Positions 1 to 6,276 of a DNA stretch of 6,276 nt are shown piece by piece (position 1 is the first letter of the stretch; every line of letters begins with the position of its first letter). The position numbers and the translations under genes were made by a program. Source of the DNA: Phycisphaerae bacterium (GTDB lineage Bacteria > Planctomycetota > Phycisphaerae > JAAYCJ01); NCBI GenBank assembly GCA_015486815.1, contig WFQY01000059.1, positions 1 through 6,276 on the forward strand, given 5' to 3'. The notes below the pieces were generated by a model. The model ran no database searches. It was not told where the DNA came from and worked only from the letters and a program-made list of their open reading frames with translations.

Positions 1-1
1 A

Positions 2-706
2 CATCTCATCGGCAGCGGAGCCAAAAATGTTACTATAATAAATCGCGATATAACCCGAGCCAAATCTCTCGCCCGTTCGCTGCCAGCTGTTCGAGTGAAA
101 CCGTGGAGCAATTTATCTGATACACTCGTCGATGCAGATGTAATCATTACCTGTATAGCTGCTGACGAACCCATTCTACGCAAAACCGATATGGATAAAC
201 TCGCTGCGATACGCACGAATCAGCCGATGCTTATTATCGACCTCGGGCTGCCGAGAAATGTCGAGCAGCAAATCGGCGAACTGCCTTGGATACATCTATA
301 TGATTTGAACGCTCTCGAAACAGTTCTCATCGAACAAAATCAAAATCGCAAAAGGGAACTTGCCAAATACGAATATCTGATTGACGAATATGTAGATGAA
401 TATATGCACTGGCTGAATATGCAAACAGTAGTGCCTGTAATATCCGCATTACGCAGCAAATTGCATAATCTTGCGGAAAGCGAACTCGATTGGCTTGACG
501 GTAAAATATCCGATATATCCGCTCACGATCGTGAGCTTATCGAGCAGATGGCATATCGATTAGTACAAAAAATCCTTCACGAACCGTTACATACAATAAA
601 TGAGCAAACCAAAAATCATCGTGGTAATATCTACGCTGGTATAGTGAAAAAACTATTCAATCTGGAGGAAGAAAGTGCAAAACACAAGGCAAATACTCTT
701 AAGTGA
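2..706 (+). CDS. hemA: Glutamyl-tRNA reductase, C-terminal part (5' end outside window)
   Basis: This enzyme reduces glutamyl-tRNA(Glu) to glutamate-1-semialdehyde with NADPH, the first committed step of C5 tetrapyrrole (haem) synthesis in the cytoplasm. The frame is open from base 2, giving 234 visible residues of a family usually about 420-450 long, so the N-terminal catalytic domain with its cysteine is missing. Visible, counted from the first residue: the rest of the NADPH-binding domain with NRDITRA (14-20), DVIITCIAADEPIL (46-59) and LIIDLGLPRN (77-86); LYDLNAL (99-105); then the long spinal helix and dimerisation domain with VVPVISALR (143-151) and the closing LVQKILHEP (187-195). A GTG at 95 is an internal valine, not the start. 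The tail after HEP is charged and not conserved. The gene converges on the minus-strand cluster. The family call is firm; activity cannot be judged without the N-terminus. Confidence 0.95.
   Translation, partial: HLIGSGAKNVTIINRDITRAKSLARSLPAVRVKPWSNLSDTLVDADVIITCIAADEPILRKTDMDKLAAIRTNQPMLIIDLGLPRNVEQQIGELPWIHLYDLNALETVLIEQNQNRKRELAKYEYLIDEYVDEYMHWLNMQTVVPVISALRSKLHNLAESELDWLDGKISDISAHDRELIEQMAYRLVQKILHEPLHTINEQTKNHRGNIYAGIVKKLFNLEEESAKHKANTLK
521..536. repeat. 16-bp perfect palindrome inside hemA
   Basis: GCTCACGATCGTGAGC is its own reverse complement over all 16 bases. It encodes AHDRE in the dimerisation domain of glutamyl-tRNA reductase. About 0.1 such sites are expected by chance in a window this size with even base use. 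It could be a protein-binding site, or simply allowed by the codons. Confidence 0.4.
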
Positions 707-722
707 AAAAATGTCACTCTAA
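675..722 (+). other. 15-codon mini-ORF with strong ribosome binding site, overlapping the end of hemA
   Basis: A GTG at 675 is preceded by GGAGG (664-668) with a 6-base spacer, which is better than most start sites in this window. The reading frame runs MQNTRQILLSEKMSL and stops at TAA (720-722). It overlaps the last ten codons of hemA in another frame. It could be the stump of a following operon gene lost by rearrangement, a short leader, or chance: the GGAGG also encodes Glu residues in an acidic stretch of hemA. No product is recognised. Confidence 0.25.
702..718. terminator. Weak hairpin at the hemA stop codon, doubtful terminator
   Basis: AGTGA (702-706) pairs with TCACT (714-718) around a 7-base A-rich loop, and the hemA stop codon lies in the left arm. 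The stem is only 5 bp and no T-run follows directly; the T6 run at 755-760 is 37 bases further on. It is the only hairpin seen in the 71-bp convergent gap (707-777), where both transcripts would have to end. Intrinsic termination here is not well supported. Confidence 0.15.
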
Positions 723-777
723 AATTTCCCATTTATCGTTTGCTTTAGTTCGGCTTTTTTCAAATCAAATCATACTC

Positions 778-1626
778 CTACTTCCGCAGATATTTCATAG
801 GCGGTTTGCGAAGATATCGTTCGGTGAAGATTTTTCTCGGAAGTCCGATATTATACTTTACACTGGCATATGAAAGAACCGTCTTTCCACCCGTTCGCAA
901 ATCCGCCATCTGTGATTTTGTTACCGTATCGTAGCCCTGAATTTTGTCAACCTTCAAAGCGGAATATTCACGATATTTTTTGCCAGCTTTATCGAAATAT
1001 TCGACTCTAACAGGGATAAAAGTCTGCCTGTGTATCCACGTAATATAATATGAAAACTCAACGGTTTTCGGGTCTTTAGGTGTATGCTTTAAGACATAGT
1101 AATTTTTGGTAATTTTGACAATTTCGTGTTTATCCAAATTGATATTTCGTCCGGAAACATCTTCATAGAAGAAATCCGAGCCGACAAAACTCGTTCGTTT
1201 ATCGGTAGCAGCTATTCGTTTTACAAGGTCGAGTGCGGGCAAATAAAGCCAGCGGTCGTCATCTTTGTTCAAATGTTTCCAGACCATAAAGACCATTTTC
1301 GCTACATCAGCGGGACGAAGGAAATATACATAAAATTGCTGTTCCTTACAAAACAAGTCGAGATTTTTCTTCAAAGCGGGATTCTTTTTGATATCCTCAG
1401 GCGTCGGCTGATCGTCTCTGCGGATTATAATAAATTTTCGATGCCGCTTGCGACCCTGACTATCGGTTATTACCATCGAGACTTCCGCTCTGCCGTCTTT
1501 ACCTTGGTAATATGAAACATAGTTAGCTTTTTCGACAATCTGCTGAGCTGTCATTTTTTGTTGGCCAGCGGATACCGATGAAACCAAAATCGCTGAGATA
1601 AATAAAGCATAAATTAATGTTCTCAT
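778..1626 (-). CDS. LolA-like outer membrane lipoprotein-sorting protein, secreted
   Basis: Predicted periplasmic carrier of the LolA-like family (the type named outer membrane lipoprotein-sorting protein), which folds as an open beta-sheet cup for hydrophobic cargo. The protein has 282 residues. A signal peptide covers residues 1-20 with probable cleavage after SVSA. The family hallmark is clear: DDDRWLYLPALDLVKRIA (122-139) followed by FVGSDFFYEDV (147-157). The C-terminus is basic and repeats YLRK (271-274 and 279-282). I chose the ATG at 1626 because it has GGAGG seven bases upstream and puts the signal peptide at the N-terminus; the ATG at 1662 would add 12 charged residues. This start overlaps the exporter stop by 4 bp (ATGA), so the two are probably translationally coupled. 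The real cargo is unknown: these relatives of LolA often accompany MMPL pumps and need not carry lipoproteins. It is the last gene of the minus-strand set. Confidence 0.88.
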   Translation of the reverse strand: MRTLIYALFISAILVSSVSAGQQKMTAQQIVEKANYVSYYQGKDGRAEVSMVITDSQGRKRHRKFIIIRRDDQPTPEDIKKNPALKKNLDLFCKEQQFYVYFLRPADVAKMVFMVWKHLNKDDDRWLYLPALDLVKRIAATDKRTSFVGSDFFYEDVSGRNINLDKHEIVKITKNYYVLKHTPKDPKTVEFSYYITWIHRQTFIPVRVEYFDKAGKKYREYSALKVDKIQGYDTVTKSQMADLRTGGKTVLSYASVKYNIGLPRKIFTERYLRKPPMKYLRK

Positions 1627-4460
1627 TGTGTTTCCTCCGTCTGTGAATTTTCGTTTACCCATTTACATTGTTCGTTTCTCGAAGCGATAAAAGCGATTAT
1701 AAGAAGCACGACAATAATTGATACGCTGTAAGGTACCAATATGTTCCATCCGATCGCAAGGAACTGGTGCGTATTAACAGCGACCACAGCGACAGCTGAG
1801 ATGATAGCAACCGCCATTGTGGCAAAATCGCAAACCATACAACAGGGCTTGGTTTTAGGAAAGACATATTTTTCCAATAGCGTAATCATAGCAGGCAGAA
1901 TCAAAAGCGTACCTACGCCCGCTGTTATCAGAATAGATGAAATAAAAATGCCCACCGTTTTATAAGGTACGAGCGGAGCAAGAACGAGCGGCAAAAATCC
2001 GACGCCCACAACGATGACATTTCTAGTAATCGCTCTCGCAGGCTCACCAAACACCGGCCCAGCTGTGTTCGCCCATGTCTTGTGAATTGCATACAACATT
2101 CGTGAACGTGCGAGAAAGTGTATCGCATAATCGACAGCTAATCCCAAACTCAACGACGAAAGCACCGCAATTGGCATATCATAATCTTTGCCGACCAGTC
2201 CGATTATACCGTAGATCGCTCCGATGGTTACCGTAAGCGGTATCATCGAAAGCAGTCCCCAAATAGCGGAACGAAACAGTAACGTCATCATCAAAAGCAC
2301 AACGAGAAAGCTACCCAAAAACGCCTGCAGCATACCCGTTACCATCTTTCCCTGCCAAATTACATTGATATAGGTAAGCCCAAACCATTTGTGCTGAAGA
2401 TTGAAGGGCGGAGGATTCTTCTTCATAAACTTATCGATGGTATTAGCGACCGCTACCATATCCTTATTGTCTCCGCTCTTTAATTGCACCCAAATATTAC
2501 CTTTTCTGTAATTTGGCGTAACAAAATGCCAAAGGTCGTTCGGGCGGTGTCCGCCTTGGAAAGTAATCAAACATTGCGCAACAGCGTTAGGCGTTTTAGG
2601 AATAGTGAAATACTTTTGTTTGCCCAAGAACAACTCTCGATGTACCGTTTTGACTATATCAACAACAGAATTCGACTTTCCGACGATACCGGTTTTTAGT
2701 AATTCTTTTTGTAAAAGCTCGATATATTTAAGGGCTTTCGGATGTTTGAATATCTCCGTTTTTTGCTTTTCCGCATCAATAAGGTCAGCGAAACTGCTCC
2801 ACGCATCAAACAGATTATCAGGAGCATTGTCAGTTTGCTCGGAAGCATATTTTCTGCACTGCTCCAAAAAGTCAGCTTTGGTTTTAGCTGACCTTGCAAC
2901 TTCTTTTAGCTTCTTTGCGACGGTTTTTGCGATAGGTAAATTCTTCGTTTCCCTAATCAATTCGTCAGCGTATTTTTCGGGATAAAATTTTTGCTTAGGC
3001 GGTTCGAGCAAAAGATACGCCATATACGTTCCGCCGAAATGCTTATTCAAGACAAAGTCCGCAACTCGAATAGGATGCGACTTTGTAAACCACTTCGTAG
3101 GATTATCGTTAATATTGATTTTGGTTATTCCGTAAATCGCAATCACCACAAGCAAAGCGACAACGACCATAATCAATCCTGCTCGATGGTAGGTGAATTG
3201 CCCTATGCGATTGAGCAATACGGTAAGTGGCGAATGATCGGATTCTTCTTCGCCTTCTTGCGATGCTGCTTTTGCACCATAATTTTCGAGTGATTTGGGT
3301 GGTATGAACATAACCGAAGCGGGAATAAAAGTTACCGTCCAAATCCACGCCATCATCACGCCGAAGGCAACAAACAAACCGAACACCTGCACGGGCGGAA
3401 TAGGCGTAAGAGCTAACGAAGCAAAGCCAGCTGCTGTCGTCAGCGAAGTATATAGCATAGGAGTAAACAACGTATTCATCACATTTATCGCGGTGGAACG
3501 CCTATCTTTGGTTTCCTGATATCTATCGAAAAATTCCGATAGGATATGAATAGAGTCGAGCACCGCAATCGGCATAATAAATATTGGAATCATCGAGCTC
3601 ATTATATGGACGGTTTTACCCATAATTATCAGCAAGCTCATTGTCATAATAGCGGATACCATTGCGACAATCATTGGAGAGATAACAAGAGCAAATTTTC
3701 GGAAAAAGTACATCAGCAAAAGAAAGATAATAATCATTGCCGTCGGTGCAGAAATAGCCATCTGCCTGAACATTTCGACGCCAAACGTATCTTCCGCCAC
3801 CGGTAGGCCTGTTATGTAATATTTATCATTGCCCTTTAACGTATCTATTTTCTTCATCAACTGTGAATATATTTTATAGCTTATGTTTTTTGATCGTATC
3901 GGAATATACAAGCAAATCGCCCTGCCGTCTTCGGAAACAAGCGTACCATACAAGAAAGGTATTCGCTTAGCTTTATCACGAACAGCGATGGCGTCTTTTT
4001 CAGTTTTAGGCGGCTGAGGCATAAGCCATTCGAACTTCACCGTTCCGAGACCGCCCTGCTCGATATTGTCAACGGTGGACGGAGCAATCAAATCCACCTC
4101 GATTACACCGTCGAGCTTCTTAGCGTATTGCGTCAGCTCATAGATATTTTTCAGCGATTTTATATTAAAAACACCTTTCGGATTCTTCTCATTAACAACA
4201 CCAAGCACGACAATATCGTGTATGGACATTACCTTTTTCATCTTATCGTGGAAAACGCGAACAGGCTCATCCTTGCGAAGCATATTCTCCGGATCGGTAT
4301 CTATTTTTATGGAATTAAGAGAGGGAAACTTTTCAGGCCAAATACTCGGCACAGCTGCAAATGCCGCCATTATGAGCGTAACCAACACCATCAAACCGGT
4401 AACCAATTTCGGATGGTCAAGCGAAAACTCTACAAGTTTGTTGCCTCTTTTGTCTTCCAT
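1623..4460 (-). CDS. MMPL/RND-superfamily exporter (COG1033-type), 945 aa
   Basis: Inner-membrane pump of the MMPL/RND type, probably proton-driven, exporting a lipid or other hydrophobic compound; the substrate is not known. It shows the duplicated RND plan: a helix at about 19-38, exported loop 1 (39-235), helices about 236-386, helix about 427-446, exported loop 2 (447-707), then helices about 708-862. Membrane aspartates of the proton relay sit in both halves: LDSIHIL (Asp302) and AVDYAIHF (Asp777). Loop 2 ends in a region typical of the family (LKYIELLQ at 577-584, then TIPKTPNAVAQ at 619-629), preceded by a charged helical insertion (about 508-570). After the usual last helix comes PCCMVC (872-877) and about two more helices (879-897, 903-926), an unusual extension. 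The ATG at 4460 has GGAG ten bases upstream and a second AGGAG only two bases upstream. It overlaps the LolA-like gene by 4 bp and lies 94 bp after the SDH protease gene. Confidence 0.93.
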   Translation of the reverse strand: MEDKRGNKLVEFSLDHPKLVTGLMVLVTLIMAAFAAVPSIWPEKFPSLNSIKIDTDPENMLRKDEPVRVFHDKMKKVMSIHDIVVLGVVNEKNPKGVFNIKSLKNIYELTQYAKKLDGVIEVDLIAPSTVDNIEQGGLGTVKFEWLMPQPPKTEKDAIAVRDKAKRIPFLYGTLVSEDGRAICLYIPIRSKNISYKIYSQLMKKIDTLKGNDKYYITGLPVAEDTFGVEMFRQMAISAPTAMIIIFLLLMYFFRKFALVISPMIVAMVSAIMTMSLLIIMGKTVHIMSSMIPIFIMPIAVLDSIHILSEFFDRYQETKDRRSTAINVMNTLFTPMLYTSLTTAAGFASLALTPIPPVQVFGLFVAFGVMMAWIWTVTFIPASVMFIPPKSLENYGAKAASQEGEEESDHSPLTVLLNRIGQFTYHRAGLIMVVVALLVVIAIYGITKININDNPTKWFTKSHPIRVADFVLNKHFGGTYMAYLLLEPPKQKFYPEKYADELIRETKNLPIAKTVAKKLKEVARSAKTKADFLEQCRKYASEQTDNAPDNLFDAWSSFADLIDAEKQKTEIFKHPKALKYIELLQKELLKTGIVGKSNSVVDIVKTVHRELFLGKQKYFTIPKTPNAVAQCLITFQGGHRPNDLWHFVTPNYRKGNIWVQLKSGDNKDMVAVANTIDKFMKKNPPPFNLQHKWFGLTYINVIWQGKMVTGMLQAFLGSFLVVLLMMTLLFRSAIWGLLSMIPLTVTIGAIYGIIGLVGKDYDMPIAVLSSLSLGLAVDYAIHFLARSRMLYAIHKTWANTAGPVFGEPARAITRNVIVVGVGFLPLVLAPLVPYKTVGIFISSILITAGVGTLLILPAMITLLEKYVFPKTKPCCMVCDFATMAVAIISAVAVVAVNTHQFLAIGWNILVPYSVSIIVVLLIIAFIASRNEQCKWVNENSQTEETQ
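1634..1638 (-). promoter_or_regulatory. Ribosome binding site GGAGG of the LolA-like gene
   Basis: Minus-strand GGAGG stands seven bases before the ATG at 1626, inside the last codons of the exporter gene. It decides the start at 1626 over the upstream ATG at 1662. Confidence 0.8.
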
Positions 4461-4554
4461 AACTCCTACTCTCCAATTTAACTATTTTGACATTCCAACT
4501 TTGCCTTATTATGAGTAAGAACATTTATTATTGCGAAATTATTCCCAAGAGCAA

Positions 4555-5376
4555 CTATTTTTTTGACGAATGCCGTGGCTCGGGAATATACTCAACCGTC
4601 GGTTGATATCTTGTCGGCTGAGGGTACAACGTTAGTAATCTTAATATAAGTTCCGGTATTTCGGTATTTACCGGCAGCCCGATTTGCTTTGCATCTTCGA
4701 ATGTAATAGGATGGTCGTGCGTCCAAGTACCTGTCGCTAAAAGAGTTGCAACTTCTTCAGCCTTTTCCTGTGGCATCTTATCGCCGATTAGTTCTCGAAC
4801 GGATTTTCTCACCTGTTCGATAGCTTTTTTAGCTTGGTCAGCTAATATCAAAGTCTGATCGTCAATCTCGCTTATAGGCTTCTGCTCGACGACCTTAAGC
4901 AGCGACGCAGCGGGATATTGCCCCAACTGCGGATCGACAGGTCCGAGGACAGCGTGCGGACTCATAATAATCTCATCAGCAGCGAGGGCTATCAGCGTAC
5001 CGCCTGACATTGCATAGTGAGGCACAAAAATTGTTACTTTTCCCTTGTGCTGAGCTAATGCACGAGCAATCTGAAGAGAAGCTAAGACCAGCCCGCCAGG
5101 CGTATGCAAAACCATATCGATAGGTACGTCATCATCGGTCAGATGTATCGCACGAAGTACCTGCTCGGAATCGTTAATATCGATATATTTCATCAGCGGA
5201 AAGCCGAGAATGCTCATCGTTTCCTGCCGATGGATGAGCAGAATCACCCGTGAATTTCGTTCACGCTCGATAAGAGAGAGTAATCTTTGACGAGCAGCTT
5301 CGAGCATCTTCTGCCTCAAAATCGGTTGAAGTGCTGTCAGCATAAAGAAAATCCAAAATACATCCATTACGCTCAT
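4555..5376 (-). CDS. SDH-family Clp-fold serine protease, membrane-anchored
   Basis: Serine protease of the SDH (serine dehydrogenase proteinase) family, related to SppA and ClpP; family members are thought to cleave membrane-associated proteins or peptides. The protein has 273 residues. It begins with one hydrophobic helix (about 5-20), followed by a basic amphipathic stretch (21-45). The Clp-fold core shows HTPGG (91-95, the oxyanion loop), HYAMSGGT (120-127, with probable nucleophile Ser124), LAADEIIM (131-138) and GPVDPQLG (145-152). The general base should be a lysine; Lys161 and Lys166 are candidates, but I cannot choose. The region up to about 235 (TGTWTHDHPIT, IGLPV) matches the family; the last 30 residues are variable. 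The start has AGGAG six bases upstream. It lies 18 bp after the rhomboid gene, surely on the same transcript. Positive charges after the helix suggest the catalytic domain faces the cytoplasm. Confidence 0.9.
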   Translation of the reverse strand: MSVMDVFWIFFMLTALQPILRQKMLEAARQRLLSLIERERNSRVILLIHRQETMSILGFPLMKYIDINDSEQVLRAIHLTDDDVPIDMVLHTPGGLVLASLQIARALAQHKGKVTIFVPHYAMSGGTLIALAADEIIMSPHAVLGPVDPQLGQYPAASLLKVVEQKPISEIDDQTLILADQAKKAIEQVRKSVRELIGDKMPQEKAEEVATLLATGTWTHDHPITFEDAKQIGLPVNTEIPELILRLLTLYPQPTRYQPTVEYIPEPRHSSKK

Positions 5377-5382
5377 AGATTT

Positions 5383-5387
5383 CTCCT
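5383..5387 (-). promoter_or_regulatory. Ribosome binding site AGGAG of the SDH protease gene
   Basis: Minus-strand AGGAG stands six bases before the ATG at 5376, within the 18-bp gap after the rhomboid stop. It supports this ATG over the in-frame ATG at codon 4. Confidence 0.75.
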
Positions 5388-5394
5388 ATCAAAT

Positions 5395-6147
5395 TTAATA
5401 ACCGAACCATGCTGATGAAATGATATCATTCTCTCTTGCAAACTTATTTTTATGGTAGCCATAACCTTTGATTACGAACAATTTACACATCGCTAATCCC
5501 CCTATGAAACCGCCGACGTGTGCCCACCAAGCAATTCCGCCAGCAGCTTGTGGCGTAACCAACGAAGCGGTACCACTGAGAAACTGTAAGAGAAACCACA
5601 CGCCTATATATATAAATGCTGGCAAAACAAAGAAAAATGGGAAAATCAGTATCGGTATCATCACAAGGACATTCGCCAACGGATATAACAAAAAGTATGC
5701 ACCAAGCACACCTGATATTGCCCCTGAAGCACCGATTGTCGGAACGGCGGAATAGGGATTGAGCATTATATGAAGAAAGGCAGCTAACAGCCCACATACA
5801 AGATAAAAAACGAGAAATCTCACAGGTCCCATCCGATCTTCGACATTATCGCCGAATATCCACAACGCCCACATATTGCTTATGACATGTAACCAACCGC
5901 CGTGCAAGAACATATGAGTAAAGAAAGGCCAATAATTCCAAAAGTTGTTATAAGGAAATCCGACAGCGGCAGCCCATTGCGGATCGGTATAGCGCCGAGG
6001 CACAAGCCCGAAAATGTAAATTATCTGCTCGCGAGCGTGCTCGGGGCAGGCAATCTCGAGCACAAATATCAGGACGTTAACAAATATAAGAATCCATGTT
6101 ACAATGGGTGTATGTCTGCTCGGTACATCATCGCTAATCGGAAACAT
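5395..6147 (-). CDS. Rhomboid-family intramembrane serine protease
   Basis: Rhomboid protease of the inner membrane, cutting transmembrane segments of partner proteins within the bilayer; its substrate is unknown. It has 250 residues and about six membrane helices, the basic bacterial form. The active site is complete: GASGAISG (139-146) with nucleophile Ser141, and AHVGGFIGG (209-217) with catalytic His210. HMFLHGGWLHVISNMW (78-93) supplies His87 and Asn91, which match the oxyanion-side residues of GlpG. The N-terminal FPISDDVPSRHTP is typical of the GlpG-like bacterial group. The loop between helices 1 and 2 (33-72) is aromatic-rich, and a basic tail follows about residue 226. The ATG at 6147 is the only sensible start, but its ribosome site is poor: CAGGA abuts the ATG, and GGGG lies 11 bases upstream. 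A promoter lies just ahead, so this is the first gene of the minus-strand set. Confidence 0.95.
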   Translation of the reverse strand: MFPISDDVPSRHTPIVTWILIFVNVLIFVLEIACPEHAREQIIYIFGLVPRRYTDPQWAAAVGFPYNNFWNYWPFFTHMFLHGGWLHVISNMWALWIFGDNVEDRMGPVRFLVFYLVCGLLAAFLHIMLNPYSAVPTIGASGAISGVLGAYFLLYPLANVLVMIPILIFPFFFVLPAFIYIGVWFLLQFLSGTASLVTPQAAGGIAWWAHVGGFIGGLAMCKLFVIKGYGYHKNKFARENDIISSAWFGY

Positions 6148-6180
6148 TCCTGTTATTTCCCCGTAATATATATGAAATAT

Positions 6181-6206
6181 GTTGACAGTATAATATCAAG
6201 GACAAC
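6181..6206. repeat. Imperfect inverted repeat over the -10 box, possible operator
   Basis: GTTGAC (6181-6186) and GACAAC (6201-6206) are inverted copies with one mismatch, 14 bases apart. Together they span the -10 box and the predicted start of transcription. The position suits a repressor site, but six-base arms can occur by chance and no regulator gene is nearby. Confidence 0.25.
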
Positions 6207-6218
6207 ATTATTCGTCAA
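6190..6218 (-). promoter_or_regulatory. Sigma70-type promoter for the rhomboid-led gene set
   Basis: On the minus strand the -35 box TTGACG (6218-6213) and the -10 box TATTAT (6195-6190) each match consensus at five of six bases, and the spacer is exactly 17 bp. Transcription would start near 6183, giving a leader of about 36 bases before the rhomboid ATG. No other promoter of similar quality was seen before the minus-strand genes, so it may drive all four. Confidence 0.65.
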
Positions 6219-6276
6219 TCACTAACTGAAGACTTTGATCTTACCTTTGCTGCTCCGCTTCCTGCGTCGTATAACC

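Noticed and set aside
1126..1515. 129-codon open frame on the plus strand
   Set aside because: It lies antisense inside the well-supported LolA-like gene, has no family resemblance, and has no matching neighbour.
2605..2985. 126-codon open frame on the plus strand, with other antisense frames across 1741-4518
   Set aside because: All are shadows of the 945-residue exporter; their proteins are Cys/Ser-rich or basic with no domain, and the exporter frame is unambiguous.
4461..4554. Internal promoter or terminator between the SDH protease and exporter genes
   Set aside because: The best promoter match (TTGCTC, 16 bp, AATAAT on the minus strand) has a weak -35 box in AT-rich DNA, and no GC-rich hairpin is present.
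5419..5430. 12-bp palindrome AATGATATCATT in the rhomboid gene
   Set aside because: One or two palindromes of this length are expected by chance in a window this size, and it lies in coding sequence.
6182..6194. TTGACA and TATAAT side by side on the plus strand
   Set aside because: Only one base separates them, so they cannot form one promoter. Used separately, each lacks a good partner at 16-18 bp (CATTAT at 18 bp is the best), and no convincing plus-strand gene follows.
5902..6225. 107-codon plus-strand frame at the right end
   Set aside because: It is antisense to the rhomboid gene, whose active site is intact, and runs through that gene's promoter.
6219..6276. End or start of another gene at the right edge
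   Set aside because: Three minus-strand frames end in stops here (GYTTQEAEQQR, a basic RRRKRSSKGK frame, and LYDAGSGAAK), and a plus-strand frame from a TTG at 6234 is open to the edge. The stretch is too short to choose among them.

Overview
The window carries five protein genes. One lies on the plus strand at the left edge and is cut by it. The other four lie on the minus strand and are read from right to left. G+C is in the low-to-mid 40s by eye, and all genes use the standard code with ordinary stops. The organism is probably a Gram-negative-type (two-membrane) bacterium. The reasons are a LolA-like periplasmic protein with a signal peptide, an MMPL/RND exporter with large exported loops, and tRNA-dependent (C5) haem synthesis through glutamyl-tRNA reductase. 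The mix would fit Planctomycetota (for example Phycisphaerae-like) or several other diderm phyla. I cannot settle the phylum from the sequence, and no taxonomic marker is present.

Layout. Positions 2-706 (+) hold the C-terminal half of glutamyl-tRNA reductase (hemA); its catalytic N-terminus lies outside the window. A 71-bp convergent gap follows. It contains the end of a 15-codon mini-ORF with a very good ribosome binding site, and no convincing terminator. On the minus strand, in transcription order, come a rhomboid intramembrane protease (6147-5395), an SDH/SppA-type Clp-fold serine protease with a membrane anchor (5376-4555), a 945-residue MMPL/RND-family exporter (4460-1623) and a secreted LolA-like 'outer membrane lipoprotein-sorting' protein (1626-778). 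A good sigma70-type promoter (TTGACG, 17 bp, TATTAT) sits just upstream of the rhomboid gene.

How the genes fit together. The exporter and LolA-like genes overlap by 4 bp (ATGA) and are almost certainly translated together. Such pairs suggest that the pump moves a lipophilic substrate out of the inner membrane and the LolA-like protein carries it across the periplasm; the substrate is unknown. The rhomboid and SDH protease genes are 18 bp apart and form a membrane-protease pair. A 94-bp gap separates the two pairs. All four may be one transcript from the promoter at the right edge, making an envelope-associated cluster of lipid export plus membrane proteolysis. That link is inference from gene order.

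No RNA gene, CRISPR array, insertion sequence or phage element was seen. The most notable oddities are a C-terminal extension of the exporter with a CCxxC motif and about two extra membrane helices, a helical insertion in its second exported loop, a 16-bp perfect palindrome inside hemA, and the mini-ORF overlapping the end of hemA.
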